From NCBI GenBank assembly GCA_910584715.1, contig CAJUAN010000012.1, positions 1-64,000 of the forward strand: a stretch of 64,000 nt of DNA. The letters run 5' to 3'. The DNA is from an uncultured Oscillospiraceae bacterium (GTDB lineage: Bacteria; Bacillota; Clostridia; Oscillospirales; Ruminococcaceae). The translations under genes and the position numbers were made by a program. Shown here one piece after another: positions 16,461 to 24,892 of the stretch; within the stretch, counting starts at the first letter, position 1, and each line of letters begins with the position of its first letter. Below the pieces are notes generated by a model. The model had not been told where the DNA came from. It made no database searches and worked only from the letters and a program-made list of their open reading frames with translations.

Positions 16461-16685
16461 GTGGCATATGAAAGAATACGTAATTTAAGAGAGGACAGCG
16501 ACCTTACTCAGCAGCAAATGGCGGACAAGCTGTTCATAAACCGGCGTACCTATTCAAGCTATGAAAACGGCGTTCGAGGCATTCCGGTGGAAGTTTTGGG
16601 AAGTATAGCCGATATATTCGGCACAAGCGTCGATTACCTTATGGGCAGAACCGATATTAAAAAGCCGTATTCAAAGGGGAAATGA
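16461..16685 (+). CDS. XRE-family helix-turn-helix protein (copy 2)
   Basis: A 74-residue Cro/CI-type DNA-binding protein (VAYERIRNLREDSDLTQQQMADKL, NRRTYSSYENGVRGIP, GTSVDYLMGRTDIKKPYSKGK). Start GTG 16461 behind CAGGCGGTGT. It is the paralogue of the gene at 16112, with strongest conservation at the two ends. The upstream partner gene is degraded, so it now stands alone. Confidence 0.84.
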   Translation: MAYERIRNLREDSDLTQQQMADKLFINRRTYSSYENGVRGIPVEVLGSIADIFGTSVDYLMGRTDIKKPYSKGK

Positions 16686-16750
16686 TATTATGACTGTTAC
16701 ATTTTAAAGAAAGCAATGGGAAAACTGAACCTGACCGTGACGAAAGCTTA
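16686..16750 (+). repeat. Remnant of a third RHH copy
   Basis: AAAGAAAGCAATGGGAAAAC followed by TGAACCTGACCGTGACGAAA resembles the end of the RHH gene (GAAAGTAATGGAAAAATTGA, GCTTGACCGCCCGATTGACA). Only about 60 bp are left, without a start, so the cassette once had at least a partial third unit. Confidence 0.55.
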
Positions 16751-16754
16751 AAGC

Positions 16755-16798
16755 CGCCCCCGCTCGTACTGCAACGAACGGGGGCGTATATTGCTTTT
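16755..16798 (+). terminator. Intrinsic terminator after the RHH/XRE cassette
   Basis: CGCCCCCGCTCGT and ACGAACGGGGGCG form a stem with a six-base loop; TATATTGCTTTTT follows. Confidence 0.75.
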
Positions 16799-16842
16799 TC
16801 CGGCGAAATGAGCTATAATTAAAACCAAGGAAAGGTGATATT

Positions 16843-17478
16843 ATGGATATTTCAAAGCTTGCGGATCAGCTTGCGTTCCTTATGGAAGCGGACAGGCTGA
16901 AAAATCTTTACCGTCAGACCTACACAAGTACCGACGACCTTCCCCCCATGCCCGAGGGCAGCAGCGTTTCAGAGCCGTACCCGAGACGTGAAAACGACGC
17001 GGAGCACAGCTTCTCCCTCGCGCTTTTCACGGCGGTGCTGGCGGAATACTCCAACGAGCCGATAGACGTTCTCAAAACAATAAAAACTGTTCTGATACAC
17101 GATATCGTGGAGATAGACGCGGGGGACACCTACTGCTACGACAGCGCGGGAAACTCCACAAAGGCGGAACGGGAGAAAGCCGCCGCCGACAGGCTTTTTG
17201 CGCTGCTCCCCTCCGAGCAGGAAAAGGAGTTCCGCGGCTTGTGGGAGGACTTTGAGGCGGGAGAAACTCCCGAAGCAAAATTTGCCGCCGCCATGGACAA
17301 AATACAGCCCCTTCTGCTCAATCTGCACCGGAACGGTCTTTCCTGGAAAGAACACGGTATCAGGTTCGGTCAGGTGGAAAAGCGTGCGGCGGGAATTTCC
17401 GGCGGTTCGGAAGTTCTGTACAGCCATATCTTCAAAAAACTTCTCGAAGCGCGGGACAGCGGAATACTTCCCGATTGA
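16843..17478 (+). CDS. HD-domain hydrolase (YfbR/HDDC2-like)
   Basis: A 211-residue HD-superfamily metal-dependent phosphohydrolase. Metal ligands are visible as ENDAEHS (His55), the HD pair IHDIVEIDAGD (His86-Asp87) and a later Asp in AAAMDKIQPLLL. This pattern matches the HD_3/YfbR-HDDC2 group, which includes 5'-deoxynucleotidases. The start has AAAGGTGAT upstream. It stands alone; a promoter is not obvious. Confidence 0.82.
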   Translation: MDISKLADQLAFLMEADRLKNLYRQTYTSTDDLPPMPEGSSVSEPYPRRENDAEHSFSLALFTAVLAEYSNEPIDVLKTIKTVLIHDIVEIDAGDTYCYDSAGNSTKAEREKAAADRLFALLPSEQEKEFRGLWEDFEAGETPEAKFAAAMDKIQPLLLNLHRNGLSWKEHGIRFGQVEKRAAGISGGSEVLYSHIFKKLLEARDSGILPD

Positions 17479-17538
17479 GTACCGGCGCTGACAGCAGTTG
17501 CATGAACACGGCGCCGGCAGTCCGCATATAATGTAATA

Positions 17539-17638
17539 CTGCTCCCCGATTAAAAGCGCACAAAAGTCAAGCAAAAATTTTTCTTTGCCTTAATGATTTT
17601 TGCACAGGTTTTTGTCTGTACTTTTTATCGGGGAGCAG
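17539..17638. repeat. 100-bp hairpin element, copy 1
   Basis: CTGCTCCCCGAT (17539-17550) is perfectly inverted at 17627-17638. The interior carries ACAAAAGTCAAGCAAA and TTTTGCACAGGTTTTTGT, both shared with the element at 25885-25990 although the outer arms differ. No coding potential. It lies about 80 bp before the Cys-rich gene. Confidence 0.7.
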
Positions 17639-17719
17639 GATAGAGCACGGCTTTTGTGCATTGCCGTGTTTACGATTTACGCTATATGCAAAATTCGCAA
17701 TGCGAAAGGACTGAATATT

Positions 17720-18376
17720 ATGTGCAGCAATTGCGGCAATAACAACAGCAATAACAGCGGCGGCAACAACAATAACAACAGCTGCGGCTGCTCCGATAAC
17801 AAAATGTGCAGAATAGCCGTTACTGTCGAGGACAACTTTGCTCCCTGCACTTTTCCGCAAAGATATTTCGACGTAGTTATAAGAAGCAGAGACGGCAGCA
17901 CTACCCTTACGGGCAGAGTAGCCGGCGGCGGTTCGGCGATATTCAGCGTGCCCTGCGATTCCTGCGGCTGCGACGACGGCAAGGAATATGCCGTTACCGT
18001 TACAGGAAACGAGTATTCCTCGCCCCGCGCCCAGACCAGACGGGTCAGATGCTGCTGCGGTCAGACTGCGGGAGTTACATTTATTTTCATGACATTTGAA
18101 CCTGACTGCCCTCCCAAGTTCTGTCCGCCCTGCCCTCCTCCCTGTCCTCCGGGACCTCCCTGCTGCTGTCCTCCGCCTCCTCCGCACCCGCACCCTCCCC
18201 GCCCTCCGCATCATCACCCTCAGCCGCATGATTCTCAGGAGAACCCGATTGCTCAGATCGCTCAGATCGCCCAGCTTATGCAGACCGAGCAGCCCGCACA
18301 GAGCGCGCAGATATCTCAGGCGCCCTGTCCCTGCGACCTGATAAGCGAGATTAACGAGATAATTTCCGGGGAATAA
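17720..18376 (+). CDS. Cys/Pro/His-rich protein of unknown function
   Basis: A 218-residue protein not recognised. Residues 1-30 are Cys/Asn/Gly-rich (starting MCSNCGNNNSNN). Residues about 31-130 look like a compact beta-rich domain with its own Cys pairs (CDSCGCDDG, RCCCGQ). Residues about 130-175 are a Pro/Cys/His repeat (runs such as CPPCPPPCPPGPPCCCP and HPHPPRPPHHHPQP), then an amphipathic Gln/Ala repeat (IAQIAQIAQL) and a CPCDLISEINEII tail. The ATG at 17720 follows AAAGGACTG. There is no signal peptide. Metal binding or a cross-linked structural (for example spore-coat-like) role is possible but unproven. Terminator follows. Confidence 0.65.
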   Translation: MCSNCGNNNSNNSGGNNNNNSCGCSDNKMCRIAVTVEDNFAPCTFPQRYFDVVIRSRDGSTTLTGRVAGGGSAIFSVPCDSCGCDDGKEYAVTVTGNEYSSPRAQTRRVRCCCGQTAGVTFIFMTFEPDCPPKFCPPCPPPCPPGPPCCCPPPPPHPHPPRPPHHHPQPHDSQENPIAQIAQIAQLMQTEQPAQSAQISQAPCPCDLISEINEIISGE

Positions 18377-18413
18377 GGAAAGCGGTCATTGTCTTTGCAG
18401 CAGAAAAAAGCAA

Positions 18414-18455
18414 AAAGCTGCCGTACCCGTCAAGGTACGGCAGCTTTAAGTTTGT
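18414..18455 (+). terminator. Intrinsic terminator
   Basis: AAAGCTGCCGTACC and GGTACGGCAGCTTT form a 14-bp perfect stem with a CGTCAA loop; AAGTTTG follows. The 170 bp from here to 18621 contain nothing I recognise. Confidence 0.8.
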
Positions 18456-18621
18456 CCTTATCCGCGGACATATCGCACTTCATGGGATATCGTCCGTATG
18501 CTCTGCTGCTGTGTGTTAGCGGCAAGCGTCCTCAATGAGAAACCGTTAAGGATCTGCGCATAACCCTCAAAAAGTTTCAGGCTTTATCCGCATTTAAGAC
18601 TCAGGCGCCGTGTAAAGCGTT

Positions 18622-18816
18622 TTACGCTCTTACGTCGAGAATGCTTCCGTTAGCGCCCGGGAAGTGGGGAACAGAATCTGCCATGTCAAGCACGCCGTTT
18701 ATCATGTCCACATTAGCTTCCATGGTTTTTTTCATCATGGTCAAGCCGAGATCCTGCTGAAACTTGGCGGCGCTCATAGCCATTGACATATTGGCAATTG
18801 AAGTTACCATATCCAT
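18622..18816 (-). CDS. YjfB-family putative motility protein
   Basis: A 64-residue protein fitting the small YjfB family (putative motility protein). Seen: MDMVTSIANMSMAMSAAKFQQDLGLTMMKKTM, a Met/Ala-rich amphipathic helix, and a short tail ending GANGSILDVRA, both typical. The ATG at 18816 has AGGAGG seven bases upstream. It starts 75 bp after the chemoreceptor gene on the same strand, which supports a flagellar/chemotaxis connection. In B. subtilis YjfB belongs to the motility regulon; no molecular role is established. Confidence 0.78.
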   Translation of the reverse strand: MDMVTSIANMSMAMSAAKFQQDLGLTMMKKTMEANVDMINGVLDMADSVPHFPGANGSILDVRA

Positions 18817-18890
18817 ACACAAGCCTCCTTTTGACGTTTTTCCGGCGGCAGTTAAGGCGAGCCGCTCGGAAGGGTTGAATAAAAATATTG

Positions 18891-19898
18891 TTATTCCGCA
18901 GACATGGCTTTCAGTTCGTTGAGAAGGCTTGAAAATACTTTAAGCTCCTCAAGGCACTGATCGACCGCGTCCTTGGTACGGACGACCTCTTTTCGCATTC
19001 CGGACGAATATTCGTCTATGCGCTTTACGGCGGATTCGATCTTGTCGGCGGCTCCCTTGCTTGTTTCGGCAAGGCTTCTTACCTCCTGGGCGATAACGCC
19101 GAAGCCCTTTCCGCTTTCCTTTGCGCGGGAGGCTTCTATTGAAGCGTTGAATCCGAGTATTTTTGTATTGAGCGCGATGTTCTGGATAACCTTTACCGTT
19201 TCCGCGGTAGCGGTTACCTCCTTGGCTGTTTCATCGGCAATATGATCCACCTTTTCAAAAGCGTCGGTAAGAGCGTGTATACGGCTCGAACCGTCCCTGA
19301 GAGCGGCCTCCGCCTCGTCCGCTTTCATAAGTATAGAGTGGTTCAGGGAGGTCAGACCGGAGTTGGACATATTTGCAAGGTATGTATTATAGGCGGTCTG
19401 GGACAAAACCTTTGCTATCGTGCAGAGAAAATCTGCGGCGGCGTCAACCTGTTCCTTGTCAATGATCTTTATTTTTCTGAGCGCCTTTATGTACGCGTTG
19501 GGATCGACCCCGATCTCCTCGGCGATCCTGCGGAACTTGTTCTCGTCGGGCTTTTCGGTAAGCACCTGACCGCCGATAAAGGAGCCGATAAATGTTCCGT
19601 TGAGCATTATGGGCGCGGCAAAGTCCACAAGCCCCGCGTGACAGAAGTATGCGGCGGCGCGTCCTGTGCGCATTGTTTGCTCTCCGCCTTCCTTGTCGCA
19701 CCTTTCACATCTGGAGCAGCCGAGGGAGGACTGTCTTGTATAGTTCATGCAGAAGTCTGTAAAATTGCTTCCCTGAGTGACGGCGTTTCCTCTTTCGTCA
19801 GTGGTGAGGGCGGCCATGCCTGTAAGCCTGGCAAAGCCGTCCTGGATATCCTGAAGGGTATTTACGTCTATCAGATCGGTAAGCTTTACATCAGCCAT
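18891..19898 (-). CDS. Soluble chemoreceptor: PocR sensor plus MCP signalling domain
   Basis: A 335-residue cytosolic methyl-accepting chemotaxis-type protein. Residues about 8-165 form a PocR ligand-binding domain with its conserved cysteines (Cys50, Cys61, Cys64, Cys67, Cys86). Residues about 205-330 form the MCP coiled coil, with the kinase-control tip IALNTKILGFNASIEASRAK and GFGVIAQEVRSLAETSKGAA at 241-282. There is no transmembrane helix. The Cys cluster suggests a metal, redox or small-molecule sensor. It is transcribed from a strong promoter and followed by yjfB, so it probably feeds the CheA pathway encoded elsewhere. Confidence 0.88.
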   Translation of the reverse strand: MADVKLTDLIDVNTLQDIQDGFARLTGMAALTTDERGNAVTQGSNFTDFCMNYTRQSSLGCSRCERCDKEGGEQTMRTGRAAAYFCHAGLVDFAAPIMLNGTFIGSFIGGQVLTEKPDENKFRRIAEEIGVDPNAYIKALRKIKIIDKEQVDAAADFLCTIAKVLSQTAYNTYLANMSNSGLTSLNHSILMKADEAEAALRDGSSRIHALTDAFEKVDHIADETAKEVTATAETVKVIQNIALNTKILGFNASIEASRAKESGKGFGVIAQEVRSLAETSKGAADKIESAVKRIDEYSSGMRKEVVRTKDAVDQCLEELKVFSSLLNELKAMSAE

Positions 19899-19957
19899 AA
19901 TGATACTCCGTTCTCCGTTTTGGAATTGTTCCGCCGCGGCTATATTTTTCTATAGTA

Positions 19958-19986
19958 ATGATACACTATTTTACCTGTTTTGTCAA
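19958..19986 (-). promoter_or_regulatory. Sigma-A-type promoter of the chemoreceptor gene
   Basis: Minus-strand TTGACA (19981-19986), 17 bp, TATCAT (19958-19963), about 60 bp before the start codon. It is a vegetative-type, not sigma-D-type, promoter. Confidence 0.8.
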
Positions 19987-20058
19987 GGCGGATTTTGTTT
20001 CCCGGCTGAAATAAATTTTTGAACAGAACGGTCGGCGTTCCGGCAAACTTCGGCGCGC

Positions 20059-23000
20059 TTACCGCTTTTGCTGCGTTTTTTTCATAATTCCGATAACGTC
20101 CCTCATAAGGTCGAGAGGCTTCTCGTTTTTCATTTTCACAGCGATGTAGGCTTTTTCGCCGCCGTTTACCGTTACCCTGCCTTTAAAGGCGGAGGTAAGA
20201 GCCTGTATCTGGTCAAGCTCCGCGGATTTCAGATAGAAAAACATTATACCGTTCCGCTGTGTTATTTCCGTTATGGTCAGCTCGGACGCCATATTCCTTG
20301 TAAGAGCGACTGTGATAAGCCCCTGTATCGCTTTGGGAGGGTCTCCGTAGCGGTCGATAAGCTCGTCGGTAAGGTCGAGGCTGTCCTCGTTTGTGCGCAG
20401 AGCGGCTATCTTGCGGTACATATCAAGCCGTCCCGCAAGGCTTTCGATGTAGTCCTCGGGGATATGGGCTTCGATCTGGATGTCGATAAGGCAGTCCTCG
20501 GGCTTGGGGGGAGGGGCTTCTCCCTTTTCCTCGGCAATGGCTTCGTTCAGGAGCTGCAAATACATATCGTAGCCTACCGCCTCCATGTGGCCGTGCTGTT
20601 TTCCTCCTAAGACCGAACCCGCGCCGCGTATTTCAAGGTCGCGCATTGCAATGCGGAAGCCGCTGCCGAACTGTGTGAACTCACGGATAGCGTCCAGACG
20701 GCGGGCGGCTATCTCCGTCAGAGCCTTGCCCCGCCTGAACGTAAAGTATGCGAACGCCCGTCTGCTTGAACGTCCGACTCTTCCGCGGAGCTGATAGAGC
20801 TGGGAAAGCCCCAGTCTGTCCGCGTCCTCGATAACAAGGGTGTTTACGTTGGGAACGTCTACGCCTGTTTCTATAATGGTAGTGCAGACGAGAATGTCTA
20901 TCTCGTGCTCGATAAGCTGCCGCCATATTTCGGAGAGCCTCTCCTCTCCAGTCTGACCGTGGGCGACGCCTATCCGCGCGTCGGGAACCATTTCCTGTAG
21001 CTTTGCCGCGCATAGGTCAATGCTTTCTATGCGGTTGTGGATATAGTACACCTGACCGCCGCGGCGCAGCTCCTTTGTTATAGCCTGCGCAATAACTCCC
21101 TTATTATGCTCGATGACATAGGTCTGGACGGGGTGACGATCCACCGGAGGCTCCTCAATAACGCTCATGTCGCGGATACCGCTCATCGCCATGTTCAGGG
21201 TGCGGGGTATGGGAGTTGCGGACAGGGTGAGAACGTCCACCCCGGAAAAAGTCTCTTTGAACCGCTCCTTGTGTGCTACTCCGAACCGCTGCTCCTCGTC
21301 GATTATGGCAAGCCCTAAGCTTTTGAATTTTACATCCTTCTGTACTATACGGTGCGTACCGATTATCATGTCTATTTCGCCGTTTTTGAGCTGCTTTAGT
21401 ATCTCTTCCTGCTGCTTGGGAGTTCTGAACCGCGACAGCAGCTCTATCTTCATGGGGAAATGCTCGAACCGTTTCAGTGCAGTCTGGTAGTGCTGCCACG
21501 CCAGTACCGTTGTGGGAGCCAGTATTGCGCATTGCTTGCCGTCCTCCATGCACTTGAACGCCGCCCGGAACGCAACCTCCGTCTTGCCGAAGCCAACGTC
21601 GCCGCAGAGAAGTCTGTCCATGGGCACGGGCTTCTGCATATCCTCCTTTATCTCCTGCACAGAGCGGAGCTGGTCGTCGGTCTCGGTGTAGGGGAACCTG
21701 GTCTCAAAATCATGCTGCCAGTCGTCGTCCTCGGAAAAGGCAAAGCCGGGGGTCTGGCTGCGCTTGGCGTAAAGCCTGATAAGTTCGTCTGCCATGTCCT
21801 TGACCGCTTTTTTGACGCGGCTCCTGGTCTTCTGCCATTCCGTTGAGGACAGCTTGTTCAGCTTCACAGCCCCGTTGTCCCGAGGACCTATATATTTCGA
21901 CACCATGTCAAGCTGGTTCACAGGCACGTACAGAACGTCGGTGCCCGCGTACTGAATGGTGATGTAGTCCTTTGCGATGCCCTCCATTTCAAGCTTGCGT
22001 ATGCCCGCGAATTTTCCTATGCCGTGGAGGGCGTGTACGACCAAGTCCCCCGCCGTGATGTCCGACAGGGACTTTATTTCCTCGCCCTTTTTGGCTTTGC
22101 GGAACTTCTTTTTCGAGGACATTGCCCGCGCCTGGGTTATGAGCATTGTTTTAACGTCGGGGTAGTCGTAGCCCGCGCTTACCGAACCTGCCGCAAGCAG
22201 GACGGTACCCGCCTTTGGTTCGGAGCTTTCGGTCATTATGCCGCAGCTTATCCCCTCGTCGCTTAAGTCCTTTGCGATAATGGGCAGGGTCTTTTCCGAG
22301 CCCGCCAGAACTATTGCGGAGTAGCCGTTCTCCCGTGCGTTGTGCAGGTCCTCGATAAGCTGGCGTATCTCGCCGCCCCAGGGAGCCGTCTGATTAGCGG
22401 TAACGGACACAAGCCGCTTGAAGCGCAGGTCGTCCCCGCCCCGGAGAAAGGTGTCGAAGTGTACCAGAGGAAACTGTCCCGCCCTTGAGCAGACCTGACC
22501 GAAGTCCGCAAGATAGCCCTCCAGACCCTTGCACAGCTCCCCCGATTCAAGGAGTATCTTCAGATCCTCCGCATGCTGCGCGGAAACGTTTTTCGCCTTT
22601 TCAAGGCAGTTTCTGTATTCGCAGAAGACCACGGGGCTGTCCTCGGCAAGATAGTCGAAAATGAGGGCGGGGGCTTCGTAGGCGAGGGGAAGATACTTGT
22701 CGATATTGCCGAGGGAAAGACCGTTCCTGACGCGGTCGATATCTCTTGCAAGAGCGGCTTTGGCGGCGTCGGCGCGTTTGCCCCGCAGGGATGCGGACAG
22801 CTTTTCCAAAGCCTCGGCGAGCGCGTCGGGGCTGTCGAAAAGCACTTCCATAGCGGGGGTTATGCGTATCCTGTCAACAGGGTCGGTGCGCCGCTGGGAT
22901 TCGGTATCGAAATAGGAAAGCGTGTCTATCTCGTCCCCCCAAAGCTCCATGCGGACAGGCATGGGACTTCCCACAGGGAAAATGTCCGCGATAGAGCCGC

Positions 23001-23529
23001 GGACCGAGAACTGACTCGCGCCCTCCGCTTTTTCACAGCGGCTGTAGCCTGCCGCGGTAAGCTCTGCCGCAAGCTCGGCAAGGCTGACTGTCCCCCCCGC
23101 TTCGACCGTAACTGTGCGGGGCAAAAGCGCGCTTTTGGGTACCGTTCTTTGCATTGCCGCCTCGGCGGAGGCGCAGACGAAAATGTCAGGCTCCTCCGAG
23201 GCGAGACGACTCAGTACCCCGAGACGTATATGCTCGTACTCGCGGGAAACGGTTTCGGCAGGCGTAAAGGAAAAATCCTTTGCGGGGTACAGAAAGGCGC
23301 AGGTCTCTCCCGAAAGCGCGTTGATGTCCTCCGCAAGCTTTGAGGCGGAGGCCTCGCTGTCGCATATCATCAGCACCGGGGACTTTTTCCTCAGTCCGAG
23401 GGCGAAATGCGCCTTGTGTATAGCCGAAACGCCCGACACCGCCAGAGGGGTCTGTCCCCGTTCCAGAGCGTCGAGCATATCCCTATAGGGAGTAAAGCTT
23501 TCAATTGCTTTTGTAAAAATATTTGACAT
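20059..23529 (-). CDS. mfd: Transcription-repair coupling factor Mfd
   Basis: Mfd removes RNA polymerase stalled at DNA lesions and recruits UvrA. The 1156-residue protein shows the UvrB-like N-terminal region, the RNA polymerase-interacting CarD-like domain (ITAGDLVVHALHGIGKFAG near residue 500), the translocase with Walker A GDVGFGKT (643-650) and the DEEQ box at 744-747, the LSATPIPRTLNMAM motif, the QLRGRVGRSS motif VI and the C-terminal TRCF domain. Length is normal. It follows pth on the same strand, as in many Firmicutes; a G-rich palindrome separates the two. Confidence 0.97.
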   Translation of the reverse strand: MSNIFTKAIESFTPYRDMLDALERGQTPLAVSGVSAIHKAHFALGLRKKSPVLMICDSEASASKLAEDINALSGETCAFLYPAKDFSFTPAETVSREYEHIRLGVLSRLASEEPDIFVCASAEAAMQRTVPKSALLPRTVTVEAGGTVSLAELAAELTAAGYSRCEKAEGASQFSVRGSIADIFPVGSPMPVRMELWGDEIDTLSYFDTESQRRTDPVDRIRITPAMEVLFDSPDALAEALEKLSASLRGKRADAAKAALARDIDRVRNGLSLGNIDKYLPLAYEAPALIFDYLAEDSPVVFCEYRNCLEKAKNVSAQHAEDLKILLESGELCKGLEGYLADFGQVCSRAGQFPLVHFDTFLRGGDDLRFKRLVSVTANQTAPWGGEIRQLIEDLHNARENGYSAIVLAGSEKTLPIIAKDLSDEGISCGIMTESSEPKAGTVLLAAGSVSAGYDYPDVKTMLITQARAMSSKKKFRKAKKGEEIKSLSDITAGDLVVHALHGIGKFAGIRKLEMEGIAKDYITIQYAGTDVLYVPVNQLDMVSKYIGPRDNGAVKLNKLSSTEWQKTRSRVKKAVKDMADELIRLYAKRSQTPGFAFSEDDDWQHDFETRFPYTETDDQLRSVQEIKEDMQKPVPMDRLLCGDVGFGKTEVAFRAAFKCMEDGKQCAILAPTTVLAWQHYQTALKRFEHFPMKIELLSRFRTPKQQEEILKQLKNGEIDMIIGTHRIVQKDVKFKSLGLAIIDEEQRFGVAHKERFKETFSGVDVLTLSATPIPRTLNMAMSGIRDMSVIEEPPVDRHPVQTYVIEHNKGVIAQAITKELRRGGQVYYIHNRIESIDLCAAKLQEMVPDARIGVAHGQTGEERLSEIWRQLIEHEIDILVCTTIIETGVDVPNVNTLVIEDADRLGLSQLYQLRGRVGRSSRRAFAYFTFRRGKALTEIAARRLDAIREFTQFGSGFRIAMRDLEIRGAGSVLGGKQHGHMEAVGYDMYLQLLNEAIAEEKGEAPPPKPEDCLIDIQIEAHIPEDYIESLAGRLDMYRKIAALRTNEDSLDLTDELIDRYGDPPKAIQGLITVALTRNMASELTITEITQRNGIMFFYLKSAELDQIQALTSAFKGRVTVNGGEKAYIAVKMKNEKPLDLMRDVIGIMKKTQQKR

Positions 23530-23562
23530 AAAAAACTCCGATTATAAGATAGAAATTAAAAA

Positions 23563-23624
23563 TGTAGGGGACGGGTTCCCCGTCCCGTTGTTTTGCGGAC
23601 GGACATTAAGTCTGCCCCTGTAAA
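23563..23624. repeat. GGGGACGGG palindromic repeat between pth and mfd
   Basis: TGTAGGGGACGGGTTCCCCG leads into CGTCCCGTTG, then GGACGGACATTAAGTC and CTGCCCCTGTA, giving nested inverted repeats. It belongs to the same family as the elements at 27230 and 60224. Confidence 0.65.
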
Positions 23625-23627
23625 AAA

Positions 23628-24254
23628 TCAGGAATTGTATTTGTTCATGGCTTCGCTTGTTTTGTCCTTTACCATAAGCTCCAGCGAGGACACCGCTTTT
23701 TCCGTACCCTCCGCCATAAGCTTTTTCTCCTCGTCGTTAAAGCGGGACAGCACCCAGTCCGCAAGGTTGTAGTCCTTATGAGGCTTTGCTCCCACGCCTA
23801 TTTTTATGCGGGGGAACGTGTCGAAGCCCGTCAGGTAGATAATGGATTTCATGCCGTTGTGACCGCCGTCCGAGCCTTTTCTGCGTATGCGTATATGAGA
23901 GGGCTCCAGGCTTATATCGTCAAAGCATATTATAACCCTTTCGGGGGGGATTTTATAGAAATTCATGGCTTCAACTATGGCTTCGCCGCTGTTGTTCATA
24001 AAGGTGGTGGGTTTCATCAGCAGGCAGGTTGTGCCGTTCACCGCCGTTACTGCGGTCAGGGACTTGAAGCGTATTTTTTTCAGCTGCGTTCCGCATTTTT
24101 CCGCGAGCCTGTCGAGGGTCATAAAGCCCGCATTGTGGCGGGTATTTTCGTATTTTTCGCCGGGGTTCCCAAGTCCCGCTATTATATAGTCGGGCTGACC
24201 CGCGGGTTCGGGTTTTTCCTTGTTCAGCTGGTTGAAGATGTCGAAAATGCTCAT
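23628..24254 (-). CDS. pth: Peptidyl-tRNA hydrolase
   Basis: Pth cleaves peptidyl-tRNA released from stalled ribosomes. The 208-residue protein shows GLGNPGEKYENTRHNAGF with Asn30 and catalytic His40, KPTTFMNNSGEA, DDISLEPSHIRIR and GSDGGHNGMKSI. It has about 20 extra N-terminal residues before the usual first strand. ATG 24254 with GAAAGGA upstream is used; longer readings run into the foldback element. Position between prs and mfd is conserved synteny (spoVC in B. subtilis). Confidence 0.95.
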   Translation of the reverse strand: MSIFDIFNQLNKEKPEPAGQPDYIIAGLGNPGEKYENTRHNAGFMTLDRLAEKCGTQLKKIRFKSLTAVTAVNGTTCLLMKPTTFMNNSGEAIVEAMNFYKIPPERVIICFDDISLEPSHIRIRRKGSDGGHNGMKSIIYLTGFDTFPRIKIGVGAKPHKDYNLADWVLSRFNDEEKKLMAEGTEKAVSSLELMVKDKTSEAMNKYNS

Positions 24255-24315
24255 TTTGGTTTTCCTTTCGGGGGGATTTTTTTGTTTGTGTATTGACTTT
24301 CTTTGCCTCGGCGCG

Positions 24316-24803
24316 GTTTGGGGCGTGGGCTTTTCTTTTGCTTTGTCTTGATTCATTGTTCTGGGTATTTATAGTATGTGCGGATAATGCGAGGGACAAC
24401 CCTCCCGGGGAAAGGGGGAGGCGCTCTTGGAAGTCAAAGGGACGCTAAGCCGCCCTCCCCCTTTCCCCTTTCGGGTTTTCCCTCGCGCTCCTTTTCCCCT
24501 CGCCCCTTTCCCTCTCCCGGCTCACGCTATACGAAAAGACTAAACTTATCTGAGAACATTTAATTTTTTCAAAATTTTTATTATAACGTGATAGCGTAGC
24601 AGGGGTGGGAGAGGGTCAAAGAAAGAGGGAGCTCGAGGGGGAAAACCATAAGGGAGAGGGAGGGGGCGTGCGTGCGTCCCTTAATCCTGAGTGAGCCCCC
24701 TCCCTCTCCATTATGGTTGTCCCCCTCGTTCCTCACGCACAAACTCACAGCTACAAGAGCTTTAAATCAAGACAAAGCAAACCCAAAAGTCCCGCCCCAA
24801 AAA
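24316..24803. repeat. Foldback/MITE-like element, copy 2 (inside the prs-pth operon)
   Basis: The ends 24316-24354 and 24765-24803 are imperfect inverted repeats of about 38 bp sharing TTTGCTTTGTCTTGATT. Much of the interior is also self-complementary: GAGGGACAACCC and AAAGGGACGC on the left mirror GGGTTGTCC-like and GCGTCCCTT text on the right, so the transcript could fold into one long hairpin. Bases about 24376-24478 match copy 1 at 6119-6222. No transposase. It accounts for most of the 640-bp gap between prs and pth. Confidence 0.75.
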
Positions 24804-24892
24804 CCGCAGCAGCTATAACACTTCCGGCACGTACCCCAATAAAAACGGAATACGTGCCGATAAAAATATTCTGCTGCAAAAGGTATAAAATA

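Noticed and set aside
24255..24356. Longer N-terminus for Pth
   Set aside because: The extra residues are basic low-complexity translation of the foldback element, and the ribosome site lies before 24254.
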